Below are positions 8,592 to 16,990 of a DNA stretch of 64,000 nucleotides, in pieces. The translations under genes and the position numbers were made by a program. Positions within the stretch are counted from its first letter, which is position 1. Every line of letters starts with the position of its first letter. Source of the DNA: an uncultured Pseudomonadota bacterium (GTDB lineage: Bacteria > Pseudomonadota > Gammaproteobacteria > Burkholderiales > SG8-39); NCBI GenBank assembly GCA_903921325.1, contig CAIXPL010000016.1, forward strand, positions 62,001 to 126,000. The letters run 5' to 3'. The notes beneath the pieces were generated by a model. The model was not told the DNA's origin, ran no database searches, and worked only from the letters and a program-made list of their open reading frames with translations.

Positions 8592-9323
8592 ATGGCAAAA
8601 GCAAAAGCGTCCAGCGTGATTGCGCGAATGGATGCAGTGGTCAATGACTTCTGCCTGCGCACCCGGTTTTTTAACGAACCGATGACTCGGGGTCGCGCCA
8701 TGATGTTTGCCATGCAACACCGGCTCAACACACGCCAGCGCAATTCAGTGCTCAAACTCAAAGTGGCCACCAATTGCCCTGATTGGGACACGCGGATCAA
8801 CATCCTGCGTGCCTGCAGCCAGGAAGTGATTGCCGACCACGAGCATGGTGGCGGACGTGCGCACTGGGAAGTGCTGGAAGAACTGGGTATGCGTATTGGA
8901 TTGAAGAAGTCGCAGTTGCGCAATGCCACGCCGCTGCCCTCGACACAACTGGCCTGGGCGACATGGAACGGCCTGATGGGACACTGCCATTGGCTCGAAG
9001 GCATTGTGGCCAATACCTGTGCCGAGCGCGCCAATGTGCCCGGCTATGGTCGTGGCACGTTCAAGAAGAATGGCTGGTTTGGGCTGGAGCGCGAACGCTG
9101 GGGTGCCTTGTTCGATCTGACGGGCAAGGATCTCGATTTCTTCGAGCTGCATGAAAAGGCCGATATCGAGCATTCCGACATGGGGTGGAAGGCCGTCGAG
9201 CACCATGCCCGCGAGTTGCACATGGAAGATCAGGTTGTGCATGCCTGCGAACTCAATTTGCTGGTGTGGGAGCTTTATTTGAACGGTATCGCGGATGCCG
9301 GAGACCGCCTCAAGATCGCTTGA
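8592..9323 (+). CDS. Heme-oxygenase-like diiron oxidase (HDO) / iron-containing redox enzyme
   Basis: 243-residue helical protein of the TenA/PqqC/CADD-like heme-oxygenase fold. The spacing of candidate metal ligands fits the HDO family: Glu84 and His91 (seven apart), Glu145 (AERANVP), then His187, Asp191 and His194 in HEKADIEH, the H-x3-D-x2-H pattern known from CADD. The segment between Glu145 and His187 is longer than usual. HDO enzymes use a dinuclear metal site for oxygen-dependent C-C cleavage, N-oxygenation or self-sacrificing reactions (UndA, SznF, CADD). AAGGAG (8578-8583) sets the start. It sits between an SrkA-like kinase and a Bug receptor; substrate unknown. Confidence 0.8.
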   Translation: MAKAKASSVIARMDAVVNDFCLRTRFFNEPMTRGRAMMFAMQHRLNTRQRNSVLKLKVATNCPDWDTRINILRACSQEVIADHEHGGGRAHWEVLEELGMRIGLKKSQLRNATPLPSTQLAWATWNGLMGHCHWLEGIVANTCAERANVPGYGRGTFKKNGWFGLERERWGALFDLTGKDLDFFELHEKADIEHSDMGWKAVEHHARELHMEDQVVHACELNLLVWELYLNGIADAGDRLKIA

Positions 9324-9354
9324 GTGTGATCAGACCGGATCACCGGAACCCACC

Positions 9355-10377
9355 ATGACGGTCCGATCAGTGTTGATGGCTCTGGGCGTGCTGCTGTGCC
9401 TGGGTATGGTGCCGAGCGTACAGGGGCAAACAGCGAGCGGCGCTGCCAATCAGACTGCCACACCGGGCACCCAGACCGGTGTGTTTCCGAGCCGACCGAT
9501 CCGATTGGTGGTGCCGGCCACCGCTGGCGGTGGCCCTGATCTGGTCGCCCGCTTGATTGGCCCACGGTTGACCGAGGCACTGGGGCAACCGGTGGTGATC
9601 GAAAATCGGCCCGGAGGCAATGGCACCATTGCGGCCGAGTCGGTGGTGCGCGCGGTGGCTGATGGTCACACGCTGTTGATCGGCATGGACAGCCTGATTG
9701 CAATCAACCCCTGGCTGTACAAGAAAATGCCGATCGATACGCTGCGCGATCTGGTGCCAGTGGCGAGCCTCATCAGCAATGGCATGGTATTGGTGGTGCA
9801 TCCCTCGCTGCCTGTGAACAATCTGGCCGAGTTCATTGATCTGGCACGCCGCTCGCGGCCGCCCTTGAGCTATGCATCGGGTGGCAACGGCAGTCAGCAT
9901 CACCTCACCATGGAGCGGCTGAAGGTGCGCGCCGGCATCACGCTCGTACATGTGCCCTACAAGGGCGGGGCGCCGGCCACCGCCGCCACCGTTGCAGGCG
10001 AGGTGGCGGCGATGATGTCAGGCACGTCGACCGCCAATCAGATTCGTGCGGGGCGCCTGCGCGCCATTGCCGTGACCAGTCCCATGCGCTCGGCGGTATT
10101 GCCCGAGGTGCCTTCGATTGCCGAAACCTACCCGGATTTTGAGATGACCGAGTGGTACGCGGTGTTTGCACCGTTCGGCACGCCGGAGCCGGTGGTCGAA
10201 CGTCTGCGCAGCGAAGTCATCGCCGCCATAACCCACCCGCAGACACGCGAACGATTGCTCGCAGGCGGCGCACCGCAACCCTGGATCACTACGCGCGAAG
10301 AGTTCGCCGCGCACATCCGGACTGACTACGAACGCTACGAGAAGATCGTGCGCGATGCCGGAGCGCAGGTCGACTGA
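9355..10377 (+). CDS. Bug/TctC-family periplasmic substrate-binding protein
   Basis: Periplasmic receptor with an N-terminal signal peptide (LLMALGVLLC region) cleaved near VQGQ. The ATG at 9355 is chosen because it opens exactly at this signal. Family motifs: RLVVPATAGGGPDLVAR, VVIENRPGGNGTIAAE, ADGHTLLIGMDS, YASGGNGSQHHLTM and VHVPYKGGAPATAATVAG. Length 340. It follows the HDO gene by 31 bases on the same strand and may share its transcript; if so, its ligand could be related to the HDO substrate, which is a guess. No TctA/TctB nearby. Confidence 0.92.
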   Translation: MTVRSVLMALGVLLCLGMVPSVQGQTASGAANQTATPGTQTGVFPSRPIRLVVPATAGGGPDLVARLIGPRLTEALGQPVVIENRPGGNGTIAAESVVRAVADGHTLLIGMDSLIAINPWLYKKMPIDTLRDLVPVASLISNGMVLVVHPSLPVNNLAEFIDLARRSRPPLSYASGGNGSQHHLTMERLKVRAGITLVHVPYKGGAPATAATVAGEVAAMMSGTSTANQIRAGRLRAIAVTSPMRSAVLPEVPSIAETYPDFEMTEWYAVFAPFGTPEPVVERLRSEVIAAITHPQTRERLLAGGAPQPWITTREEFAAHIRTDYERYEKIVRDAGAQVD

Positions 10378-10480
10378 ATTGACGGCCGCCGCTGACAGGC
10401 CGAGTCGAGCAGTGCGATCAAGTCGGTTGAATTGATCAATGGGCTCGACGCAGCAGCGCCCTGCGCGGCGGGCGCGCCAC

Positions 10481-11281
10481 TCAGAAAAAAGCGATGGTGC
10501 GAATCTCGATACTCTGACGCGGCGGCGCATCGGCCGGCGTGGTGGGATCGGCAAAGGCCGAGTGTGGCGTGAACCGCGCGCGCCCGTCTTTCAGCGAATC
10601 ATAGACTTTGAAGATGATGGCCTCATCGCGTCGCAGCATGGGGAAGTAATACCACGCGTGCGCCGGATTGAATTTGACCTGATAGGTCTCACCGACCCGG
10701 TTGGGGTAACGGCGTTCGGCGGCAATCAAATCCTGTGGGACGACTGTCCGCGCGTCGATCATCCCAAGCGGATTGGACTGGATCGGACGGTCGATCGCGC
10801 GCCACACCTGAATGATGGCAAAGCGCCGGCTGAGCAAATCGTCTGATTCGGCAGGCAGCAGGTCGCGCACCCGTTGCGGCCCCGACCATTCGGTGTAGTC
10901 GTTATGGACTGACAGTACCGGTTCACGGATCTTGCGTTCTTCGCGCTCGGCCAGGCTACCTGAGCGCAACGTATGGTCAAACATCACCACCCGGCGAGCA
11001 CCGGTCATGCGCGCCACCAGTCCTTCCATTTCTGTCTGGTAACGGCCACGAATCTGATCGGGTTCAAAGAAGTTCGTGACTTCAGTGTTGTGATCGATGC
11101 GTTCAAATCCGTTGCGCTCGAGCGACAAGTCGTCGCGCGTGCGGCCATTGCGAACCGCGACTTCGTGGTAGTCGAACTGTCCGGTGCGGCTGCGGCGGAT
11201 ATCGCCGTCGGCAAACGTTTCGTTGACCGGTTTCACCCCGGTATCGACCGCGTAGGCCAGAGTCGCTTTAATTTCATCCAT
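10481..11281 (-). CDS. CmcJ/NvfI-like Fe(II)/2-oxoglutarate oxygenase
   Basis: 266-residue protein resembling the CmcJ/NvfI oxidoreductase family, mostly known from fungal and actinobacterial secondary metabolism and also found in proteobacteria. Visible signature: SVHNDYTEWSGPQRVRDLLP with a likely HxD metal pair (His126, Asp128), FKVYDSLKDGRARFTPHSAF with a possible distal His240, and PRQSIEIR with a basic residue for the co-substrate. The ATG at 11281 gives the usual family length; the frame is open to 11500. Expected to hydroxylate or oxidise a small molecule in the cytoplasm. Encoded alone, divergent from an AcuI-like reductase. Confidence 0.8.
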   Translation of the reverse strand: MDEIKATLAYAVDTGVKPVNETFADGDIRRSRTGQFDYHEVAVRNGRTRDDLSLERNGFERIDHNTEVTNFFEPDQIRGRYQTEMEGLVARMTGARRVVMFDHTLRSGSLAEREERKIREPVLSVHNDYTEWSGPQRVRDLLPAESDDLLSRRFAIIQVWRAIDRPIQSNPLGMIDARTVVPQDLIAAERRYPNRVGETYQVKFNPAHAWYYFPMLRRDEAIIFKVYDSLKDGRARFTPHSAFADPTTPADAPPRQSIEIRTIAFF

Positions 11282-11517
11282 GAATCGGTATTCCGCTGTG
11301 AGCTGACAAGTTTGCTGGTTTGCCGTGAGCCGCAATTGCCTGTGCCGAGGCATTGCCGACCGATAACCACCGGTGATCATCGTGCGCATTGGCTGCGTGC
11401 CGCCAACACCGGTACGCTGGCAGCACGTGCCGGGCGCGCAGCCGCACAGAGCGTCTCGCTGCGCGCCATAATATGCCACAGGCTCGACAGACCATAGCAC
11501 TGAGGGAGACCCGTTTC

Positions 11518-12516
11518 ATGTTCCAAGCCATTGTTCTGCGCCGCGCCGAGGGTGTTTTTACGGCTGATCTGGAAATGCTCGACGATTCAGTGCTGCCGGC
11601 TGAACATCCGGGCGGGGCGGTGCAGGTGCGGGTGCGCTGGTCGACCTTGAACTACAAGGATGCCCTTGCCATCAACGACCGTGCGCCGGTCGTACGAAAA
11701 TGGCCGATGGTGCCTGGCATCGATCTGGCCGGAACCGTGGAGGCGAGCGAGCACCCTGCCTACCAGCTCGGCGATGAGGTGCTGCTCAATGGCTGGGGCG
11801 TGGGCGAGATGCATTGGGGCGGTTTGTCGCAGCGGGCGCGCGTCGACGGGGGCTGGCTGCTGCATCGACCGCAAGGCCTCGATGCGCGCCAGGTGATGGC
11901 CCTGGGCACTGCTGGCTATACCGCGATGCTGTGCGTGCAGTCGCTGCATGCCCATGGGGTGATGCCCGATGCACAAGGCGAGGTGCTGGTCACTGGCGCG
12001 GCAGGGGGCGTAGGCAGTGTTGCCGTGTCACTGCTTGCCGGTCGTGGCTATCGGGTGGTGGCCTCGACCCGGCGTACACAGGAAGCCGACTGGCTGCGCT
12101 CGCTCGGCGCGGCCGATGTCATTGACGCCGCAACCCTGAGCGCACCGGGCAAGCCGCTCGCGCGTGAGCGCTGGGCCGGCGTGGTCGATACGTTAGGCAG
12201 TCACACTCTGGCGAATGCGTGCGCCGCCACACGTTATGGCGGTGTGGTGAGCGCCTGTGGATTGGCCCAGGGCATGGATCTGCCGGCCACGGTGGCACCG
12301 TTCATCTTGCGCGGGGTGTCGCTGGTCGGCATCGACAGCGTGATGGCACCCCAAGCCGTGCGTGAACAGGCCTGGCGTGCGCTCGATGCCGAAATCGATC
12401 GTACCCGCCTCGATTCCATCACCCGCGTCATTCCTTTGAGCGGGGCGATCGAAGCCGCCCGCGAACTGATGCAAGGTCAGGTACGCGGGCGTTTGGTGGT
12501 GGATGTCGATGGGTGA
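11518..12516 (+). CDS. acuI: AcuI/YhdH-type acrylyl-CoA reductase (MDR family)
   Basis: 332-residue NADPH-dependent medium-chain reductase of the YhdH/AcuI group, which reduces acryloyl-CoA or related quinone/enoyl substrates. Landmarks: WSTLNYKDALAI near residue 40, PGIDLAGTVE, the GTAGYTAMLCVQ segment typical of AcuI, the nucleotide-binding VTGAAGGVGSVAV, and an NADPH-type ASTRR. No zinc ligands, as expected. GGGAG lies nine bases before the ATG. The frame opens earlier (11389), but the AcuI N-terminus (MFQAIVLRR) fits the chosen start. Monocistronic, followed by a GC-rich hairpin. Confidence 0.9.
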   Translation: MFQAIVLRRAEGVFTADLEMLDDSVLPAEHPGGAVQVRVRWSTLNYKDALAINDRAPVVRKWPMVPGIDLAGTVEASEHPAYQLGDEVLLNGWGVGEMHWGGLSQRARVDGGWLLHRPQGLDARQVMALGTAGYTAMLCVQSLHAHGVMPDAQGEVLVTGAAGGVGSVAVSLLAGRGYRVVASTRRTQEADWLRSLGAADVIDAATLSAPGKPLARERWAGVVDTLGSHTLANACAATRYGGVVSACGLAQGMDLPATVAPFILRGVSLVGIDSVMAPQAVREQAWRALDAEIDRTRLDSITRVIPLSGAIEAARELMQGQVRGRLVVDVDG

Positions 12517-12522
12517 GGACTG

Positions 12523-12542
12523 GCGGTGCCGCGTGGCACCGC
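12523..12542. terminator. GC-rich hairpin after acuI, possible terminator
   Basis: Perfect 8-bp stem GCGGTGCC/GGCACCGC with a GCGT loop, six bases after the acuI stop codon. No T-run follows, so intrinsic termination is uncertain. It lies between convergent genes. Confidence 0.4.
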
Positions 12543-12631
12543 ATGCCTGAGCCTGCCGCTGCGCGGCGCAGTCACCTGCTGAGTCAGCCACACCGCAAGT
12601 CGGATGCTCTTTGGCTCAGGCACTCAGCCGC

Positions 12632-13243
12632 TTAGCGCTGCAGCCATATGCCGACGATGAACATCCCGGTAATGACAATGCCCACCAGCCACATCGGATT
12701 GAACAGGTCAGCCGCTGCGCTCTCTGCTGGCTGAGTGGCAGCGCTTGTCACGGCAGCCGACGCTGTCGCGACGGGGGCGGTCGCGGCCACGGCTGGTGCA
12801 GCTTCCGGGGTCACGGTCTTTTTGAACTTGGTGAAAAAGTCATCGGCCATTTTCTTCGCCACACCGTCGATCAGACGCGAGCCGACCTGTGCGAGCTTGC
12901 CACCGACCTGTGCACGCGCGGTATAGGCGAGGCGCGTACCACCGGCATCGCTTGAGAGAGCAACGTCGGCGCTGCCCTTGCCAAAACCTGCCGCGCCGCC
13001 TGAACCCTCGAACGCGAGGGAATAGGAATTCGGCGGATTGATGTTGGACAGCACCAGTTTGCCGTTGAACTTGGCCTTCACCGGGCCTACCGCGGCGGTC
13101 ATGGCAATCTTGTATTCATTCTCGCCGGTCAGTTCAATGGTTTCACATCCGGGAATGCAGGCTTTGAGCACGCCGGGGTCGTTCAACGCAGCCCACACTG
13201 TGTTCTGCGCCACTGGGATGATCTGTTCGCCCGTCATTTCCAT
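12632..13243 (-). CDS. coxG: CoxG-like SRPBCC protein with C-terminal membrane anchor
   Basis: 203-residue protein of the carbon monoxide dehydrogenase subunit G family. Residues 1-145 form the SRPBCC/START-like fold (GEQIIPVAQNTVWAALNDP, LKACIPGCETIE, GPVKAKFNGKL, GSRLIDGVAKKMADDFF). An Ala/Thr/Pro linker and one C-terminal membrane helix (WLVGIVITGMFIVGIWL) follow. CoxG is thought to recruit molybdenum hydroxylase to the inner membrane face and help electron transfer to quinone. AGGAG nine bases upstream supports the start. It is on the minus strand, 1.4 kb from a pair of molybdopterin large subunits and 11 kb from the three-subunit set; which it serves is unknown. Confidence 0.88.
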   Translation of the reverse strand: MEMTGEQIIPVAQNTVWAALNDPGVLKACIPGCETIELTGENEYKIAMTAAVGPVKAKFNGKLVLSNINPPNSYSLAFEGSGGAAGFGKGSADVALSSDAGGTRLAYTARAQVGGKLAQVGSRLIDGVAKKMADDFFTKFKKTVTPEAAPAVAATAPVATASAAVTSAATQPAESAAADLFNPMWLVGIVITGMFIVGIWLQR

Positions 13244-13339
13244 GATTCATTCTCCTGATCAATGCCATAGGGAGACCGGCGCGCAGCGCGCGTCCGGTCA
13301 AGTCAATGGACCATTGTCGCACGCCCGTCTGCCGGCCAG

Positions 13340-14389
13340 TCAGCCAAACGCAAGCCGGCGAATCTCGTCGGTGTGATAGAGCGGTTGCGATTGCGCCGGA
13401 ATCAGCTTCGCGCGCGCCATCTGATCGTGCGCCGAGCGCCAGCCCTTGGGATCGGAGGCAAACTGATCACGCCAGGCGGGTCGGTAGGCCTCCACGGTGC
13501 TCTTGAGCGTTTCCATGCCACCGTCTGGCCCGCTCGCGCCGGCCAGGTCATAGCGCGTATGCATCGATTCAATGACATGCGACAGATTGGTGTCCTGCAG
13601 GAGAGCGCCCAGTGTCTGGTGGACACCGCGCAGAAAGCGCGCGAGCGCCTCGGGCCGCTCTTTCACGATGCGACGCGAGGCGATATAGACCTGCGCCGGT
13701 GCAGGCGCATAGCGGTCGGTGCTCCATGCGTGGAGCGGCAGGCCCTGCCGTTTGAGCGCGAGCAGATTGTTGTGCGAAACGAGGAATCCATCGATTCTGC
13801 CCTGGGCAAGCACCGCCCAGGCGCCGGGGCTGTCGCCGGTGACCTGGCGCTTCAGATCACTTGGAGCGAGGCCGGTGGCCGCCATCATCATGTCGAGCAG
13901 ATTGTCTGATGCGCCGCCCTGCGAAATGACGCCCATGGTTCGTCCGGCAAAGTCAGCCGGGCCGTCGAGCGGGTGATCGCGATGGCTGACGACATGGAAC
14001 AGGTCGCGCTGATAGATCTCCCCAATGGACACAATGCTCGGATCTTTGGCCACTGCCTTGATCAAGTCGGTGCCGCCGGTGCGCGACACCAGGACATTGC
14101 CTGCCGCGACTTGCTGTATCGACATGGCCGAGCCACGCCCGCCGATGATTTGTACTTCAACGCCCGCACGTTCAAAGTAGCCGCCGGAGTCGGCATACAT
14201 CGTGTCGACAAAATTGATCAGATAGCCAAACGGGGTCAGATAGCTCAGTTTCTCGCGGCTTTGCGCCTGCGCCTGGCGCGCGAGCAGGGTGGCGGCCGGG
14301 ACGCCCGCGATCAGGCGACCGACCAGTGCGCCCGATAGCACACCCGATAGTGCGCTCAAGCGCCGCCGCGTGGGGTTGACCGCCGCCAT
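13340..14389 (-). CDS. NMT1/SsuA-like ABC transporter substrate-binding protein
   Basis: 349-residue periplasmic binding protein of the NMT1/THI5-like group (nitrate, sulfonate, taurine and pyrimidine-type ligands). The N-terminus has a twin-arginine-like stretch (PTRRRLSALSG) and a signal ending near AQAQS. Core features: YLTPFGYLINFVDTMYADSGGYFE, VEVQIIGGRGSAMSIQQVAAG and GRTMGVISQGGASDN. AAGGACG six bases upstream sets the ATG. No permease or ATPase gene is next to it, so it is an orphan receptor here. It is divergent from the tandem molybdopterin large-subunit genes, with a 222-bp shared upstream region, which suggests its ligand may be their substrate. Confidence 0.85.
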   Translation of the reverse strand: MAAVNPTRRRLSALSGVLSGALVGRLIAGVPAATLLARQAQAQSREKLSYLTPFGYLINFVDTMYADSGGYFERAGVEVQIIGGRGSAMSIQQVAAGNVLVSRTGGTDLIKAVAKDPSIVSIGEIYQRDLFHVVSHRDHPLDGPADFAGRTMGVISQGGASDNLLDMMMAATGLAPSDLKRQVTGDSPGAWAVLAQGRIDGFLVSHNNLLALKRQGLPLHAWSTDRYAPAPAQVYIASRRIVKERPEALARFLRGVHQTLGALLQDTNLSHVIESMHTRYDLAGASGPDGGMETLKSTVEAYRPAWRDQFASDPKGWRSAHDQMARAKLIPAQSQPLYHTDEIRRLAFG

Positions 14390-14611
14390 GGTGCGTCCTT
14401 CTGTCTCGGTTGGTACGAGTTTGATTGTGGCACGATACGCCCGAGGCCTCCTACTGACCATGCACGCCCGTCATGCAACTACGCCCGCCCCTAATGCCAT
14501 CAGCCAACGCCTGCAGGCTGGCGCTGTGCCGCATCGATTGTGTGCTGGAGCACGCGCAGGGGTGGCGATGACTCGGGTTGCATGCCCGCGGTGCCGCCAC
14601 CAGGAGCCGGT

Positions 14612-16990
14612 ATGAGCTGGATCGGTCGCGCCCTGCGCCGCCAGGAAGACCCGGCCCTGCTGCTCGGTCAGGGGCGCTACACCGACGATTGGACTGACGG
14701 TGCAGCGATCGTGCGCTTTGTGCGCAGCCCGCTCGCCTGTGGTCGCATTGTGTCGGTGAGGCCTCCGGACGGACTCAGTGAAGATCAACGTGACACCATC
14801 GCGGGCGCTTTGCGCGGACGTCTGTTCACGGCGCAGGACCTGGCTGGCGTTGCGCCGATCCGCCCGATCGTCCACCGTCCCGACTATGTTCCGGTGGCGC
14901 AACCGGTGCTCGCTCTGGACAGGGTGCGCCATGCCGGCGAGGCGGTGGCTGTGGTGGTGGCTGATACCGCGGGTATGGCCGAGGACATTGCGCAGGCCGT
15001 GATGCTCGACATCGCACCGGAGCCGGCGGTGGTCGACTTCGATCAGGCACTTGCGCCCGGCGCGGCAGCGGTGCATGCCGAGGCACCGGGCAACGTGATT
15101 CTGGATGGCCGCATGCGCACCCCTGGTGTGGAGGCTGCGTTTGCACGCGCTGCGCAGGTGATCGACCTTGATGTGTGCTCGCACCGGCAGGCAGCGCTAC
15201 CGATGGAGCCGCGCGCGGGCTGTGCGAGCTACGACAGCGCGACGGGTCGGGTCACCCTGGTGGCCTCGGTGCAGATGCCGCATATGCTGCGTACCGGTAT
15301 TGCCGACTGCCTGGGCATTGCCGAGGCCATGCTGCGGGTGATTGCCCCGGATGTGGGCGGCGGATTCGGCCAGAAGATGCAGCTGTTCCCTGAGTACGTG
15401 GTGCTGGTCTGGCTGGCATTTCGCCTGCGCCGCAAGCTCGCCTGGATCGAAGACAGGCATGAGAATCTGCTTGCCTCGTCGCACGCGCGCGATCAACGCT
15501 ACACATTGCGTGCGGCGTTTGATGACAACGCCCGCCTGATCGCGCTTGACGCCGATCTCCTGTGCAACGTCGGGGCCTACTCCTGTCACCCGACCTCATG
15601 CGCGGTGGAGCCGTTGATGGCACTGGCCGAGTTGCCCGGCCCCTATGAGTTTGCCGACTATGCGGTGCGTGCCCGCGCGGTGGTCACCAACACCTGCATG
15701 ATGGCACCCTATCGCGGTGTGTCGCGCCCGGTGCTCACCTTCGCCATGGAGCGCTTGATGGACAGTGCCGCCCGGCGCTTTGCCATCGAGCCAATCGAGA
15801 TACGACGACGCAATCTGGTCAGCCGCTTCCCGCATCGTACGGCCAGCGGCCTCATTCTTGATGAAGGGTCGTATCGGGCGGCGATGCACGAGGCCGTCGA
15901 GCGGATTGATCTGACGGGCTTTCGGGCGCGGCAGTTGGCGGCACGCACAGAGGGCACTTACCTGGGCATCGGGTTTTCAGTGTTTGCCGAGCGCTCGGGG
16001 TATGGCACACCCGCGTTCGCCGCGCGCAATCTGGATCTGGTCCCTGGCTACGAGACCGTGGAAATAGCCATGGATCCATCCGGGTTTGTCGAAGTACGCA
16101 TCGGCGCTTCGCCGCACGGTCAGGGATTACGCACCACGCTCGCGCAGATCATTGCCGATCAATTGGCGATCAATCCAGCCCAGGTACGGGTGATCCATGG
16201 TGACACCGATCACACGCCCTATGGCTGGGGCACCTTCGCCAGCCGCTCGCTGGTGATCAGTGGCGGTGCCTGCCGCCTGGCTGCGCGCGCACTGGCAGAG
16301 CATGTCGAGACGTTGGCCGCGCATTTGCTTGAGGCCGCTGCCAGCGATATCGAACTGATCGAGGGCCAGGCGCGCGTCAAGGGGACCGATCGAAGCATCG
16401 CCATCAGCGCCATTGCGCGCACCGCCCATCATCGCGCCCATCATCTGCCACGCGGTATGGGGGCAGGGCTCAGGCAGACCGCCACTTATGATCCGGCCGG
16501 GACGTTTTCCAACGCCTGCCATGCTGCGCTGGTGGCCGTTGATGTCGAAACGGGTGCGGTACGCATCGAACGCTATCTGGTGGTCGAGGATGCCGGCATC
16601 CTGATCAACCCGATGATTGTCGATGGTCAGGTGCGCGGTGGCATTGCCCAGGGCATCGCCAATGCGCTGTATGAAGAACTGATCTATGACGGCGAGGGCA
16701 ATCTGCTCACCACTACCCTGGCCGATTATCTGCCGCCCACCGCGATGGAGATTCCCCCTATTGAAATTCATCATCGCACAACGGTCGTCGACCCCACTGT
16801 CAGCATCACCGGTGCAAAGGGCATCGGCGAGGGCGGTGCGATCGGGGCGCCGGCCGCGGTGATCAATGCCATTGTCGACGCACTCGCGCCTTGGGGCATT
16901 GAATTGAACGAAATGCCGGTGACACCGCAGCGACTGTTGGCCGCACTGCGCAAGGCGACGGCGGGCAATGAGCTGCGAGTCGGACAATGA
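14612..16990 (+). CDS. Molybdenum hydroxylase large subunit, xanthine dehydrogenase family (tandem copy A)
   Basis: 792-residue molybdopterin-binding subunit with the alpha/beta hammerhead domain first (residues 5-115, GRALRRQEDPALLLGQGRYT) and the MoCo domains after. The MoCo signature [19 protein letters not shown] is present. The active-site loop is PYRGVSR (366-372), not the CSFR type of CO dehydrogenase. The catalytic Glu is Glu740 in GIGEGGAIG, and GASPHGQG matches the MoCo-contacting Gln loop. AGGAG six bases upstream sets the start. Its stop overlaps the next gene's ATG (ATGA). No FeS or FAD subunit is adjacent. Likely hydroxylates an N-heterocycle, aldehyde or related compound; unknown. 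Confidence 0.92.
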   Translation: MSWIGRALRRQEDPALLLGQGRYTDDWTDGAAIVRFVRSPLACGRIVSVRPPDGLSEDQRDTIAGALRGRLFTAQDLAGVAPIRPIVHRPDYVPVAQPVLALDRVRHAGEAVAVVVADTAGMAEDIAQAVMLDIAPEPAVVDFDQALAPGAAAVHAEAPGNVILDGRMRTPGVEAAFARAAQVIDLDVCSHRQAALPMEPRAGCASYDSATGRVTLVASVQMPHMLRTGIADCLGIAEAMLRVIAPDVGGGFGQKMQLFPEYVVLVWLAFRLRRKLAWIEDRHENLLASSHARDQRYTLRAAFDDNARLIALDADLLCNVGAYSCHPTSCAVEPLMALAELPGPYEFADYAVRARAVVTNTCMMAPYRGVSRPVLTFAMERLMDSAARRFAIEPIEIRRRNLVSRFPHRTASGLILDEGSYRAAMHEAVERIDLTGFRARQLAARTEGTYLGIGFSVFAERSGYGTPAFAARNLDLVPGYETVEIAMDPSGFVEVRIGASPHGQGLRTTLAQIIADQLAINPAQVRVIHGDTDHTPYGWGTFASRSLVISGGACRLAARALAEHVETLAAHLLEAAASDIELIEGQARVKGTDRSIAISAIARTAHHRAHHLPRGMGAGLRQTATYDPAGTFSNACHAALVAVDVETGAVRIERYLVVEDAGILINPMIVDGQVRGGIAQGIANALYEELIYDGEGNLLTTTLADYLPPTAMEIPPIEIHHRTTVVDPTVSITGAKGIGEGGAIGAPAAVINAIVDALAPWGIELNEMPVTPQRLLAALRKATAGNELRVGQ

